NCBI GenBank assembly: GCA_001897855.1
Contig: MKUO01000001.1
Location: forward strand, 186,001 to 250,000
Reading direction: 5' to 3'
DNA from: Bacteroidetes bacterium 43-93
Lineage (GTDB): Bacteria > Bacteroidota > Bacteroidia > Chitinophagales > Chitinophagaceae
Length of the DNA stretch: 64,000 nt
Shown here: one piece after another, positions 35,434 to 45,107 of the stretch
Position numbering within the stretch: position 1 is the stretch's first letter
How the letters are laid out: each line of letters opens with the position of its first letter
Translations under genes and position numbers: made by a program
Notes under the pieces: generated by a model
What the model saw: only the letters and a program-made list of their open reading frames with translations
Databases searched by the model: none
What the model was told of the DNA's origin: nothing

Positions 35434-37614
35434 ATGAAATTTTTATTATTAACAACTGCAATGGCAGGCACATCCATGCTGGCAATGGCGCAGGCTCCTA
35501 TTTCCGGCAATATCCAGGCAGTAGTGGCAAAAGGCCCTGCAGGTAACAAAGCTTCGGTGAAGACAATAAAATACCCGGTAACAAAGACAGCAGACAGCAG
35601 CACTACATTTTTCGGACAAAAAGTTGCAGATCCCTATCGATGGCTCGAAAACGATATGTCTGCTGAAACAAAGGATTGGGTAAAACGGCAAAACGAGGTG
35701 ACCTTTGCCTATCTCAAGAACATCCCATTCAGAGAAAAGATAAAAAACAGGCTTACCGAGCTGTGGAATTATGAGAAATATACTGCACCTTTCAAGGAAG
35801 GAGCTTATACTTATTTCTATAAAAATAACGGCCTGCAGAACCAGTATGTGTTGTATCGCGAGAAAGAAGGCGGCGCTCCGGAAGTGTTCCTGGATCCCAA
35901 TAAGTTCTCAGCAGATGGCACTACTTCGCTTGCCGGGATAGATTTTACAAAAGACGGATCATTATGCGCTTACCAAATATCTGAAGGCGGCAGTGATTGG
36001 CGTAAAGTGATTGTCCTTAATACAGCCACTAAAGAAAAAATAGGTGATACACTGCACGATGTTAAGTTCAGCGGGCTTTCATGGGCCGGTAATGATGGCT
36101 TTTTCTATAGCAGTTATGACAAGCCAAAAGGCAGCCAGCTTTCTGCTATGACGCAAAATCACAAGCTGTATTATCACAAACTGGGTACAAAGCAAAGTAC
36201 CGATAAGCTAATATTCGGCGGCAGCGAACAACCACGAAGGTATATTGGTGGCAGTGTTACTGAGGATGGGAAATACCTGATCATATCTGCTGCGAACGCC
36301 ACTTATGGCAATGAGCTGTATATTAAAGACCTGGCTACGCCGGATGCCCCAATACGGCCTATTGTTACCGGCTTTGACAACGAGCACGAGGTAGTGTTTT
36401 CAGACGACCATTTTCTATATATCGTTACCAATTTAGATGCACCTAACCGCAGGCTGATAGCTGCTGATATACAAAATCCCACAACAGACAACTGGACTAA
36501 GCTGATACCACAAGCTAACTTCCCTTTAACGGTTACTTCCTGTGGTGGAAAATTGTTTGCCCAATACACTGAAGATGCTGTGTCAAAGGTGTATCAATAT
36601 AATTTGGAAGGTAAAAAAGAACGCGAGGTAAAGCTTGCCGGTCTTGGCACAGCCAGTGGTTTTGCGGGTAAGCGTATAGATAAGGATATCTATTACACTT
36701 TTACATCCTATACCAATCCGGCTGTTATTTATAAATACGATACGGCAACCGGTGAATCTATAGTTTATAAATCTTCAGAAGTAAAGTTTGATCCTTCAAT
36801 GTATGAAAGCAAGGAAGTTTTCTATACTTCTAAAGATGGTACCCGTGTACCAATGATTATCACTTATAAAGTAGGTACCAAGCTGGATGGTAAAAATCCT
36901 TTGATGCTGTATGGTTATGGTGGATTCAATATTAGTCTTACACCTTCTTTTAGTGTTAGCAATCTTGTGTTCATGGAAAACGGCGGTATCTATGCAGTAG
37001 CCAATATACGCGGCGGTGGTGAGTATGGCGATAACTGGCATAATGCAGGTATAAAGATGAACAAACAAAATGTATTTGATGATTTCGTGGCTGCAGCAGA
37101 ATACCTGGTAGATAATAAATACACTTCACGGGATTACCTGGCTATCTCAGGTGGATCTAACGGTGGTTTGCTAATAGGTGCTTGTATGACTCAGCATCCC
37201 GAAATGTTTAAAGTATGCTTCCCGGCTGTAGGTGTCCTGGATATGCTTCGCTATCACAAATTTACCGCGGGTGCCGGCTGGGCGTATGATTATGGTACTG
37301 CAGACGATAGCAAAGAAATGTTTGAATACCTGCGAGGCTATTCACCCGTTCATAACGTGAAAGCAGGCGTATGTTATCCCGCAACTATGATCATGACCGG
37401 CGATCACGATGATAGGGTAGTGCCTGCGCACTCTTTTAAATTCGCTGCCGCATTGCAAAAAGCAGAGCCAAGCGCCTGCAACGAGCCTATACTAATACGT
37501 ATAGAAACCAAAGCGGGCCATGGTGCCGGCAAGCCTACCTCTATGCTTATTGATGAGCAGGCCGATAAATGGGCATTTATGCTCTACAATATGGGGCTGA
37601 AGTACGGCAAGTAA
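35434..37614 (+). CDS. Prolyl oligopeptidase (S9A)
   Basis: Serine peptidase that cleaves short peptides after proline. The product has 726 residues from the ATG at 35434, which gives a signal peptide (MKFLLLTTAMAGTSMLAMAQ), so it is periplasmic or exported. The N-terminal start of the mature part DPYRWLEND is typical. A seven-bladed propeller follows, then the alpha/beta hydrolase domain with NPLMLYGYGGFNISLTP, NIRGGGEYGDNWHNAG, the nucleophile Ser 575 in SGGSNGGLLIGA, the acid in GDHDDRVVPAHS and the His in KAGHGAGKP. Catalytic triad is complete. It has its own terminator and no linked genes. Confidence 0.93.
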   Translation: MKFLLLTTAMAGTSMLAMAQAPISGNIQAVVAKGPAGNKASVKTIKYPVTKTADSSTTFFGQKVADPYRWLENDMSAETKDWVKRQNEVTFAYLKNIPFREKIKNRLTELWNYEKYTAPFKEGAYTYFYKNNGLQNQYVLYREKEGGAPEVFLDPNKFSADGTTSLAGIDFTKDGSLCAYQISEGGSDWRKVIVLNTATKEKIGDTLHDVKFSGLSWAGNDGFFYSSYDKPKGSQLSAMTQNHKLYYHKLGTKQSTDKLIFGGSEQPRRYIGGSVTEDGKYLIISAANATYGNELYIKDLATPDAPIRPIVTGFDNEHEVVFSDDHFLYIVTNLDAPNRRLIAADIQNPTTDNWTKLIPQANFPLTVTSCGGKLFAQYTEDAVSKVYQYNLEGKKEREVKLAGLGTASGFAGKRIDKDIYYTFTSYTNPAVIYKYDTATGESIVYKSSEVKFDPSMYESKEVFYTSKDGTRVPMIITYKVGTKLDGKNPLMLYGYGGFNISLTPSFSVSNLVFMENGGIYAVANIRGGGEYGDNWHNAGIKMNKQNVFDDFVAAAEYLVDNKYTSRDYLAISGGSNGGLLIGACMTQHPEMFKVCFPAVGVLDMLRYHKFTAGAGWAYDYGTADDSKEMFEYLRGYSPVHNVKAGVCYPATMIMTGDHDDRVVPAHSFKFAAALQKAEPSACNEPILIRIETKAGHGAGKPTSMLIDEQADKWAFMLYNMGLKYGK

Positions 37615-37635
37615 TAGTTTGATCTTAATATTGCT

Positions 37636-37667
37636 AAAGGGATGGGTTTAAACTCATCCCTTTTTAA
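37636..37667 (+). terminator. Terminator of the prolyl oligopeptidase gene
   Basis: A 14-base arm AAAGGGATGGGTTT pairs with AAACTCATCCCTTT through one G-U pair, followed by T residues. Confidence 0.8.
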
Positions 37668-37767
37668 TTTTTGCAGATTCCTGCCTGTTAAGCACTCAAC
37701 AATTCAGCTTATCTTGCAACATTATTATAGTTTTCGATTTTTGACTTCTTGAATTTTTAATTTTAAA

Positions 37768-39540
37768 ATGTATCGTACACATACCTGTGGGGCTTTAAGG
37801 ATAGAAGATAAGGGCAAGGAAGTAACACTTGCCGGCTGGGTTCAAACCGTTCGCAAATTTGGCAGTATCACTTTTGTAGATCTGCGGGACCGTTATGGCA
37901 TAACCCAGTTATTGTTCAATGAATCTTTGAATGCGCGTCTTGATGAAACTCCGTTAGGCAGGGAATATGTGATACAGGTAAAGGGTACGGTGATAGAGCG
38001 TAGCAATAAGAATACAAAGATCGCAACCGGTGATATCGAGATCGAAGTAATGGACTTTGCCATTATGAACATCGCCAGCGTGCCTCCGTTTACTATAGAA
38101 GAAGAAACCGATGGCGGTGATGAGCTGCGCATGAAATATCGCTACCTCGATTTGCGCAGACCTACATTGAAGCGCAATCTTGAATTGCGTTATAAAGTAA
38201 ACCGTGCAGTACGCAATTACCTCGATACTCAAGGCTTCTGGGATATTGAAACGCCCTTCCTTATAAAATCTACACCCGAAGGTGCACGCGACTTCATCGT
38301 TCCTTCGCGCATGAACGAAGGTCAATTCTACGCTTTACCTCAAAGCCCGCAAACCTTTAAGCAATTGCTGATGGTGAGCGGCTATGATAAATATTACCAG
38401 ATCGTAAAATGCTTCCGCGATGAAGACCTTCGCGCCGACAGGCAACCTGAATTTACGCAGGTCGATTGTGAGATGAGCTTTGTGGAGCAGGAAGATATTC
38501 TGCAAACCTTCGAGGGCCTTTTCAAACATGTATTCTATGATGTGAAGGGTGTGGAAATGAAGGAGCAATTCCCGCGTATGACATGGGATGACGCTATGTG
38601 GAACTACGGTAATGATAAGCCGGATATTCGTTTTGAAATGAAATTGCAGAACCTCAAAGCAGACGGTAAAGTATATGCAGAGGTATTAGATCAGGTTGAT
38701 TTCAAGGTGTTTGCAGAAGCCGAAACGATACTGGCCATTTGCGTGCCCGGTGCTTCTGAATATACACGTAAGCAATTAGACGAGCTGACGGAATGGGTAA
38801 AACGCCCGCAGATAGGAATGAGTGGGGTAGTGAACGTAAAGTGTAATGCAGAGGGCACTTATAAAAGCAGTGTAGATAAATTCTTTAATGAAGATCAGCT
38901 GAAAAGCCTCGCGTCTTTCTGTAATGCCGCTGCCGGAGACCTGATACTAATATTGGCAGGTAAAGAAACACGCACCCGTAAAGCAATGAGCGAATTGAGG
39001 CTGGAAATGGGTAACAGGCTCGGTTTCCGTGATCCGGCTGTATATAAGCCGTTGTGGGTAATAGATTTTCCCCTGTTTGAGCATGATGAAGAAGAGAATA
39101 GGTGGGTAGCCCGTCACCATCCGTTTACCTCACCTAAGCCGGAGCATATTGCATTGATGAACGACTTAAGCAGGTATGCCGAGATCAAGGCAAATGCTTA
39201 TGACATCGTTTTAAATGGTACAGAGATCGGTGGCGGTTCTATCCGTATCTATCAGCGAGATCTGCAGGAAAAGATGTTTGCGGCATTGGGTATGGACAAA
39301 GAAGAAGCTCAAGAGAAATTTGGCTTCCTGCTGGGGGCTTTTGAATATGGTGCGCCGCCGCACGGTGGTATCGCCTTTGGTTTCGATAGGCTCTGCGCAC
39401 TTCTAGGTGGCCAGGAAACTATTCGCGACTTCATTGCCTTCCCTAAAAACAATGCTGGTAGGGATGTAATGCTCGACGCGCCGGCTGCTGTGGATAAAAA
39501 ACAGCTGAATGAACTGTCTTTAGAGCAGAAAATAGGTTAA
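37768..39540 (+). CDS. aspS: Aspartyl-tRNA synthetase
   Basis: Class II synthetase charging tRNA-Asp. The product has 590 residues, the normal bacterial length. The N-terminal OB fold reads [20 protein letters not shown]. Class II motif 2 is [20 protein letters not shown], and motif 3 is [17 protein letters not shown]. The bacterial insertion domain is present between them. The Arg-Asp region [16 protein letters not shown] is conserved. Start ATG at 37768. It is likely transcribed alone. Confidence 0.97.
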   Translation: MYRTHTCGALRIEDKGKEVTLAGWVQTVRKFGSITFVDLRDRYGITQLLFNESLNARLDETPLGREYVIQVKGTVIERSNKNTKIATGDIEIEVMDFAIMNIASVPPFTIEEETDGGDELRMKYRYLDLRRPTLKRNLELRYKVNRAVRNYLDTQGFWDIETPFLIKSTPEGARDFIVPSRMNEGQFYALPQSPQTFKQLLMVSGYDKYYQIVKCFRDEDLRADRQPEFTQVDCEMSFVEQEDILQTFEGLFKHVFYDVKGVEMKEQFPRMTWDDAMWNYGNDKPDIRFEMKLQNLKADGKVYAEVLDQVDFKVFAEAETILAICVPGASEYTRKQLDELTEWVKRPQIGMSGVVNVKCNAEGTYKSSVDKFFNEDQLKSLASFCNAAAGDLILILAGKETRTRKAMSELRLEMGNRLGFRDPAVYKPLWVIDFPLFEHDEEENRWVARHHPFTSPKPEHIALMNDLSRYAEIKANAYDIVLNGTEIGGGSIRIYQRDLQEKMFAALGMDKEEAQEKFGFLLGAFEYGAPPHGGIAFGFDRLCALLGGQETIRDFIAFPKNNAGRDVMLDAPAAVDKKQLNELSLEQKIG

Positions 39541-39544
39541 CGAT

Positions 39545-39574
39545 TTTGAAATTCTAACCAGAATATTATCTTTA
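39545..39574 (+). promoter_or_regulatory. Promoter of the lipoprotein gene at 39594
   Basis: TTTG (39545-39548), an 18-bp spacer and TATCTTTA (39567-39574), one base away from TAnnTTTG. The start codon follows 19 bases later. Confidence 0.45.
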
Positions 39575-39593
39575 TACTCAGTAAGTTTATTCT

Positions 39594-40157
39594 ATGAGAA
39601 GAATCATCACAACCTCATTATTCGTGGCTGCCGCTGCTATAGCTGTTAGTTCTTGCGATAATGGTGCATATACGGCTAATCCTAAAAAGGATCAGACCTC
39701 TACAATGAATCCTTTCGATAATACAATCGCCAATAATGTGCTGATTGGAACAATGGAAGGAAAAATTGATGGCAAAACTTATGATCTGAAGGGATATTAT
39801 TCCGTCGATGAAAATAATATACGGACCATTTGGGCTCGGGTAATCAATGATTCTGTGTTTTTCAGAACCATTACGATTGTTGGTAACAATGATGCTTTTA
39901 AAGGCAAATCAGATGTAACACTTACAGATCCAATAGTCTCCATAACTTATTCCGCGTATGACACTATGTTAAAGCGCAACAAAGTGTTCATGAGTACTAA
40001 TGTGCCAACTTATTCTGCCGTTAACATTATAAAGGATGGCAATGATAAAATATGGGGAATAGTTAGCGGCAAATTGATCCGTGAAGATCCGCCACCATCT
40101 GATCCTTCAGATTCTGTATTCATTGGTCACATGAATTTTTATCTTGAAAAGAAATAA
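39594..40157 (+). CDS. Putative lipoprotein of unknown function
   Basis: Product of 187 residues with a lipoprotein signal: basic start MRRIITTSL, hydrophobic core and lipobox AVSSC, with Cys at residue 21. The mature part looks like a beta-rich domain (GTMEGKIDGKTYDLKGYYSV, IWGIVSGKLIRED). I recognise no family. It stands alone between aspS and a strong terminator, with a probable promoter of its own. Expected location is the outer or inner membrane, periplasmic or surface side. Confidence 0.7.
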   Translation: MRRIITTSLFVAAAAIAVSSCDNGAYTANPKKDQTSTMNPFDNTIANNVLIGTMEGKIDGKTYDLKGYYSVDENNIRTIWARVINDSVFFRTITIVGNNDAFKGKSDVTLTDPIVSITYSAYDTMLKRNKVFMSTNVPTYSAVNIIKDGNDKIWGIVSGKLIREDPPPSDPSDSVFIGHMNFYLEKK

Positions 40158-40172
40158 CTGATCAAAATAATT

Positions 40173-40200
40173 AAGCCCCGAACTTCGGGGCTTTTCTTTT
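40173..40200 (+). terminator. Bidirectional-type terminator after the lipoprotein gene
   Basis: An 8-bp stem AAGCCCCG / CGGGGCTT with loop AACTT and a T run; it lies between convergent genes. Confidence 0.85.
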
Positions 40201-40204
40201 ATGA

Positions 40205-41686
40205 TTAATATCTGTACTCTCGTCTTTTAAGGAATCTAGGTATAAGTCTCCTTAACCCACTATTGGGGTCATCGTACCCACGATAATCGAAAGTATATTC
40301 TCTGGCCTTCTTTTCTGCATTAGATATCTTTACGGTAAGCCCTGTATAAACATCGATATTGGAAATATTGGAACCTAGCAGTATAGAAGATAGTGAAGTT
40401 GTCGACCCAAGATAGAATGGCCCAAAGTTAAAGACCGTACCAAGCGCAAATGTGCGAAAACGTATGAAGGTTATAGGCATGCCTATCTTCACACTTCCGT
40501 GATCATATCTCGGCGTGATATTGATATAGCTGGCATAGCCGGGATGATATACCTTGCCATTGCTACCTCTCAGGTTTATTAAAGTATTGGCCTGCACAAA
40601 TACATGTTCGCCAAAATTATAGTCAGCACTAGCCCTGAAAGCTGTAGGCAGGCCAATATTGAATTTCTCGTATTTCTTTTTCACGGTCAGGCTGGCATCA
40701 GCGATCTTCCTTGCCGTAAACAGGGAGAACTCATCCTTATCCTGGTCTTCGAGCGAAATATCATGTACTTCTGTTGCACCTGTTTTAACGTCATATAAGG
40801 CGCTACCTTTATCTGCTACATAGCTCACACTTCCAATGTCGGTGATGGCCGCAGAAAGCGCAAACCGATAGTTTGTTTTTTTATTGGGGTCCTGGTCATC
40901 ATAAAACTCATAATGCATACCCAGGTCCAGCCCCAGGCTTCCTTTACCGGCACGCTGTACCAGGTCTGATGTGGAGCTTGGATTTACGTTATAAGTATAT
41001 AGTGCCGTTAGGTCCCCCTTAATATATCCTATTGAGTCATTATCGCGTCTGTAGCCCAGCGATTTTGTATATACACTCATCCCTGCAAAGCCCATCAGGT
41101 ATTTTACCGTTACCCCGGCGCTTAGCTTATAATACTCATCGTCATGTAGCATTTGCCCTGCTGTAATGCCTATTTCGCCAAACATATGGGCAGATGCACC
41201 TGTTTTGTCAAACTGCGCGGTGTAAAAATAATAGTAGGGGTTCTTTTCGTTGGTCAGCACATCAAACAAGGTATCCTTAACCTTTCCCGCGTTTACTATC
41301 GTGCGAAACCTTGTATAAATCCCAAATTGATACTTTTTCTTATAGGTAAAACTTACCGCGGGGCCTAATATGTCAGCATTAACCCAGGCTTTCTTGTATT
41401 GGCTGTTTCGCAGCCTGAAATAATCTTTTCCCTCCACGGCATTTGTGTCAGCAGCAGGGTTGAACAGCATTCGGCTATTAACGCCATAAGCATTATTGGC
41501 TGCGAAAATGCTGGCGCCAAATACGTTTACTTCTACACCGCTACGTGAATTATTAATAAAAGCCGGATTATAAGGCACCTGCTGGATGCCCGTGTATTCG
41601 GTATTAGGCATCCCTATAAATTGCTGGGCTACGCCCAAGTGCGAGGAAAATAGGATGGTTATTGCCGTAATATATCTTTTATACAT
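40205..41686 (-). CDS. DUF5723-family outer-membrane beta-barrel protein
   Basis: Product of 493 residues from the ATG at 41686. A signal peptide (ending GVAQQ) leads to the sequence GIQQVPYNPAFINNSRSGVEVN, the hallmark start of DUF5723 proteins of Bacteroidota, related in form to PorP/SprF and PorV barrels. Alternating hydrophobic strands (VKIGMPITFIRFRTFALGT, GPFYLGSTTSLSSILLG) support an outer-membrane barrel. The C-terminal tail is strongly basic (LIPRFLKRREYRY) after the barrel. The function is unknown; a role beside gliding or type IX secretion is only a suggestion. It lies downstream of rplL but behind a strong terminator. Confidence 0.78.
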   Translation of the reverse strand: MYKRYITAITILFSSHLGVAQQFIGMPNTEYTGIQQVPYNPAFINNSRSGVEVNVFGASIFAANNAYGVNSRMLFNPAADTNAVEGKDYFRLRNSQYKKAWVNADILGPAVSFTYKKKYQFGIYTRFRTIVNAGKVKDTLFDVLTNEKNPYYYFYTAQFDKTGASAHMFGEIGITAGQMLHDDEYYKLSAGVTVKYLMGFAGMSVYTKSLGYRRDNDSIGYIKGDLTALYTYNVNPSSTSDLVQRAGKGSLGLDLGMHYEFYDDQDPNKKTNYRFALSAAITDIGSVSYVADKGSALYDVKTGATEVHDISLEDQDKDEFSLFTARKIADASLTVKKKYEKFNIGLPTAFRASADYNFGEHVFVQANTLINLRGSNGKVYHPGYASYINITPRYDHGSVKIGMPITFIRFRTFALGTVFNFGPFYLGSTTSLSSILLGSNISNIDVYTGLTVKISNAEKKAREYTFDYRGYDDPNSGLRRLIPRFLKRREYRY

Positions 41687-41824
41687 CAAAAGCGCTTTGC
41701 CGGTACGAATGATAGCCTGTTATGGGGCGGCAAGATACCCATTATTATTAATCCTTAATACATGCTACAATAACGCAATTGTAAAATTTTTAGTATCACG
41801 TCATTGTCAGGTATCGGTAATAAA

Positions 41825-41854
41825 AAAGCAGCCCGGATCGATCCGGGCTGCTTT
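41825..41854 (-). terminator. Terminator of the rplKAJL operon
   Basis: A 12-bp stem AAAGCAGCCCGG / CCGGGCTGCTTT around ATCGAT, followed on the minus strand by a T run. It lies 21 bases after the rplL stop and closes the ribosomal operon. Confidence 0.9.
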
Positions 41855-41875
41855 CGCAAATTCAATATATTGAAA

Positions 41876-42250
41876 TTAAGCTATTTCAACTTCAGCACCA
41901 GCTTCAGCCAGTTTAGCTTTCAGGTCTTCAGCTTCACCTTTGCTTACACCTTCTTTTACGTTCTTAGGTGCACCGTCAACCAGTTCTTTCGCTTCTTTCA
42001 GACCAAGGCCTGTAAGTTCTTTCACAGCTTTAACAACGTTCAGTTTGTTAGGGCCTGCAGCTTTCAGAACTACGTTGAAAGATGTTTTTTCTTCAGCAGC
42101 AGCAGCGCCACCACCTTCACCACCGCTTACTACTACTGCAGCAGCTGCTGGTTCAATACCGTAATCAGCTTTCAGTACATCAGCAAGTTCTTGTACTTCT
42201 TTAACTGTCAGGTTTACTAATTGTTCGGCTAAAGATTTTACGTCTGCCAT
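41876..42250 (-). CDS. rplL: Ribosomal protein L7/L12
   Basis: Stalk protein of the 50S subunit that recruits translation GTPases. The product has 124 residues. An N-terminal dimerisation helix ([20 protein letters not shown]), an Ala/Glu/Gly-rich hinge ([15 protein letters not shown]) and the conserved C-terminal domain ([40 protein letters not shown]) are all present. It is the last gene of the rplK-rplA-rplJ-rplL operon. A strong terminator follows, and rpoB is not next to it. Confidence 0.97.
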   Translation of the reverse strand: MADVKSLAEQLVNLTVKEVQELADVLKADYGIEPAAAAVVVSGGEGGGAAAAEEKTSFNVVLKAAGPNKLNVVKAVKELTGLGLKEAKELVDGAPKNVKEGVSKGEAEDLKAKLAEAGAEVEIA

Positions 42251-42342
42251 TTTATTATCTTTTTAAATTGTTTTTAAAATTGTTTTTTATAGTACGACTT
42301 GGAAGCCAATGTTATATTGCCGTTTTATACCCGGCTAGGTAA

Positions 42343-42939
42343 TTATTCAGCTGCAGGTGCGTCTGTAGCAGGTGCGTCAGCAGCCGGAGCTTCAGGTGCA
42401 GATGCTTCAGGTGCAGATGCCTCAGGAGCTGTAGCAGTTGCTTCACCACCTTTTTCTGCATTATGCAGCAATGCTGCGATAACACGTTTTGCAGGAGATT
42501 GCAGCAAACCGATAACTTCGCCGATGAGCTCGTTCTTGGTTTTGATCTTAGTAAGGTTAACCAGTTGGTTATCTCCTACAAAGATGTCACCGTTGATGAA
42601 TGCAGCTTTCAGTACAGGCCTTTCGCTATTGTTGCTTTTGCGGAAAGAGCTGATGATCAGAGCCGGTTCTTTAGGGCTTTCGCTAAACATCAATGCAGTT
42701 ACATTGTTCAGCGATTCGTAGATACCACTGTATTTTTCAGCATCCAGGCTTTCCAGTGCTTTTTTGATCAGGGTATTCTTAGCCACAGTCATTTCTACTT
42801 GCTTGTCAAAACAATGCCTGCGCAGTGCGCTTGTTTGGCTTGCGTTAAGGCTTTCAGTATCTGTTATATAAAAGTTGTTGTACTGAGAGAACTTCTCTTT
42901 CAATACTTCTATTGCTTCTTGTTTTTGAGCTGGTGTCAT
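42343..42939 (-). CDS. rplJ: Ribosomal protein L10 with repetitive acidic tail
   Basis: Base of the L7/L12 stalk and, in many bacteria, the autoregulator of its operon. The product has 198 residues. The L10 core runs to about residue 165 (KFSQYNNFYITDTESLNASQ, MTVAKNTLIKKALE, LLQSPAKRVIAALLHNAEKG). After it comes a tail of about 30 residues made of Ala, Pro, Glu, Asp and Ser with repeats of ASAPE, absent from E. coli L10. rplL follows after 92 bases. Confidence 0.95.
   Translation of the reverse strand: MTPAQKQEAIEVLKEKFSQYNNFYITDTESLNASQTSALRRHCFDKQVEMTVAKNTLIKKALESLDAEKYSGIYESLNNVTALMFSESPKEPALIISSFRKSNNSERPVLKAAFINGDIFVGDNQLVNLTKIKTKNELIGEVIGLLQSPAKRVIAALLHNAEKGGEATATAPEASAPEASAPEAPAADAPATDAPAAE
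42389..42433. repeat. 15-base tandem repeat in rplJ
   Basis: GCTTCAGGTGCAGAT occurs twice in tandem (42389-42403, 42404-42418) with a third imperfect copy to 42433. It encodes the ASAPE repeats of the L10 tail on the minus strand. Confidence 0.8.
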
Positions 42940-42984
42940 TACAATTTTTTTTAAGGATTAAAGACCTTGTTTCTTTCTCGTCAA

Positions 42985-43677
42985 TTACGCTACACTTTTT
43001 GTGTCAATAGCAACACCCGGGCTCATTGTAGAAGCCATGCTAATGCCTTTCAGGTAAGTACCTTTTGCAGTAGCAGGTTTCATACGTATCAGGGTATTGA
43101 TCAATTCCTGAGCGTTTTCAGCGATCTTTTTAGAATCGAAAGATACACGGCCGATGGAAGCATGTATGATACCGGCTTTGTCTATCTTAAAAGCTATTTT
43201 ACCGCCTTTTACATCGTTAACAGCTGTAGCTACGTCGTTAGTAACTGTACCTGTTTTAGGGTTTGGCATCAGGTTACGGGGGCCTAATACTTTACCCAGT
43301 TTACCAATTTTAGGCATTACAGACGGTGTAGCGATGATTACATCTACATCGGTCCAGCCACCTTCAATTTTTTGAACAAATTCGTCCAGGCCTACGAAGT
43401 CAGCGCCTGCGGCTTTCGCTTCGTTTTCTTTGTCAGGTGTACAAAGTACCAGTACGCGTTTTGTTTTACCGGTGCCGTGTGGCAGGCTTACAGTACCGCG
43501 TATTGCCTGATCTGCCTTCTTAGGGTCTACACCCAGGCGTATGTGCACATCCACAGAGCTATCAAACTTAGTGCAGTTGATATCTTTTACCAATGCAGCA
43601 GCATCAGCCAGTGAATATTGTTTGTTTTTATCAACTTTAGCGTCTACCGCTTTCCTTTTTTTAGTTAGTGTTGCCAT
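42985..43677 (-). CDS. rplA: Ribosomal protein L1
   Basis: 50S protein of the L1 stalk that binds 23S rRNA. The product has 230 residues from the ATG at 43677 ([18 protein letters not shown]). A TTG three codons upstream is not needed. Conserved parts include [47 protein letters not shown] and [13 protein letters not shown]. It lies between rplK (35-base gap) and rplJ (45-base gap). Confidence 0.97.
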   Translation of the reverse strand: MATLTKKRKAVDAKVDKNKQYSLADAAALVKDINCTKFDSSVDVHIRLGVDPKKADQAIRGTVSLPHGTGKTKRVLVLCTPDKENEAKAAGADFVGLDEFVQKIEGGWTDVDVIIATPSVMPKIGKLGKVLGPRNLMPNPKTGTVTNDVATAVNDVKGGKIAFKIDKAGIIHASIGRVSFDSKKIAENAQELINTLIRMKPATAKGTYLKGISMASTMSPGVAIDTKSVA

Positions 43678-43712
43678 TGTTTGCAATGATTTAAGTAAGG
43701 TGAACCAATGGA

Positions 43713-44156
43713 TTAATTAGCCCAGGGAGCTGTTCCTTCTACATTCAGGCCCATGCTACGAGCTGTACCGGCAACCATTTTCATAGCGCTTTCCAGTGTG
43801 AAGCAGTTAAGATCAGACATTTTATCTTTAGCGATCTCTTCTACCTGGCCCCATGTTACCTTACCCACTTTCTGGCGGTTAGACTCTTTAGAACCTTTCT
43901 GGATCTTAGCAGCCTCCATCAGTTGCACAGCGGCAGGAGGGGTTTTGATAACGAAGTCAAAAGACTTGTCAGCATAAACTGTGAGTAATACGGGTAGTAC
44001 TTTACCCATTTTGTCTTGTGTGCGAGCATTGAATTGCTTGCAGAATTCCATAATGTTGACACCTTTAGAACCCAGTGCTGGGCCGATTGGAGGTGCCGGA
44101 TTGGCCTGGCCGCCTTTACATTGCAGCTTTACATAGCCAGTGATTTCTTTAGCCAT
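43713..44156 (-). CDS. rplK: Ribosomal protein L11
   Basis: 50S protein at the GTPase-associated centre. The product has 147 residues with the typical start [20 protein letters not shown], then [36 protein letters not shown] and [12 protein letters not shown] near the end. It is the first gene of the operon here. The usual upstream genes secE and nusG are missing; an M48 peptidase gene precedes it on the same strand, with a promoter in between. Confidence 0.97.
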   Translation of the reverse strand: MAKEITGYVKLQCKGGQANPAPPIGPALGSKGVNIMEFCKQFNARTQDKMGKVLPVLLTVYADKSFDFVIKTPPAAVQLMEAAKIQKGSKESNRQKVGKVTWGQVEEIAKDKMSDLNCFTLESAMKMVAGTARSMGLNVEGTAPWAN

Positions 44157-44240
44157 TTTTAAACTTTTTGGTTTTAGCGAATTGCGTTAAACAACTCTCC
44201 CAAATGCGATCTTAATAAGAGCAATATGAGAATTGGACGG

Positions 44241-44274
44241 CAAAGGTAGGAAAAAAATCAATTCACAATACAAA
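44241..44274 (-). promoter_or_regulatory. Promoter of the rplKAJL operon
   Basis: On the minus strand TTTG (44271-44274), a 22-bp spacer and TACCTTTG (44241-44248). The leader to rplK would be about 80 bases, room for translational control, though no clear L10 or L1 binding structure could be drawn. Confidence 0.65.
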
Positions 44275-44312
44275 AAACTAAATAAGATTTATTTCTTTGA
44301 GGTGTTTACATG

Positions 44313-45107
44313 CTAGAAACCTGGATTCGTAGTTGCCTTGCGCAAATAGTGCCAGGAAGAATCACTCAATAAGGCAGGGTATGGCCGTCTCGATGAAAGT
44401 TTCCTTATTAGGATCGCCCTTTCTTTAGAATTAGGATGGGTACTGAGCCATTCAAGGATCTCCGGGGTATCTCCATGTGAGTGCTGCAGTTTGTCAAAAA
44501 AATCTGCCATTGGTAGAGGGTTAATGCCGGCAGTCATCAAATATTGTACTGCTTTTGTATCGGCTTCAGTTTCCTGTGTTCTATCAAATTTTCCCGAGGA
44601 TAATTCTTTTAAAACTGTTTTGATGATACCCAGGTTATCTCCGCCAAAAAGCATGGCGACGGATAGTGCTATTTCCTTTACCATCCTTTTTTTGATATGG
44701 CCGCTTTCAATATGTCCGATTTCATGGGCAATAACACCCGCCAGCATCTCCGGATTGCTACATTGCGCTATTAAGGCAGTATTTACCATTATATTGCCGC
44801 CCGGCAGGGAGTACGCATTTATTTCAGGATTTTGATAGATGTAGATATGTATTGTAGCAGTATCTATTTTATTGCTGATGCAAATTCTTCGTTTTATCGT
44901 GTCAACGATCTTTTTTACGCTTTCATCGGATATACTGCGATTCTTTAAGCCATATGCCTTGATAAAAACATCCGACATTGCTTTTTGCCTCTTAGCGGAG
45001 AAATTTTGGGCATGGAGCCATTTAGTCCATGGCAATTGGGCAAGGCCCATCCAAATAAGAAAGAAGCTCCCGGCAAAAACAATAAACTGAATGGCTAATT
45101 TTTTCAT
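44313..45107 (-). CDS. M48-family zinc metalloprotease
   Basis: Product of 264 residues with an N-terminal signal or anchor helix (LAIQFIVFAGSFFLIWMGLA). The zinc motif is HEIGH at 128-132 within VIAHEIGHIESGHIKKR, and the third ligand Glu is likely in TQETEADTKAVQYL. NAYSLPGGNIMVNTALI before it is also typical of M48B/C proteases such as BepA and LoiP, which care for outer-membrane proteins. It is the last gene of a tight operon (TM2, DUF2752, DUF4870, M48), with an ATGA overlap to its predecessor. Confidence 0.85.
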   Translation of the reverse strand: MKKLAIQFIVFAGSFFLIWMGLAQLPWTKWLHAQNFSAKRQKAMSDVFIKAYGLKNRSISDESVKKIVDTIKRRICISNKIDTATIHIYIYQNPEINAYSLPGGNIMVNTALIAQCSNPEMLAGVIAHEIGHIESGHIKKRMVKEIALSVAMLFGGDNLGIIKTVLKELSSGKFDRTQETEADTKAVQYLMTAGINPLPMADFFDKLQHSHGDTPEILEWLSTHPNSKERAILIRKLSSRRPYPALLSDSSWHYLRKATTNPGF

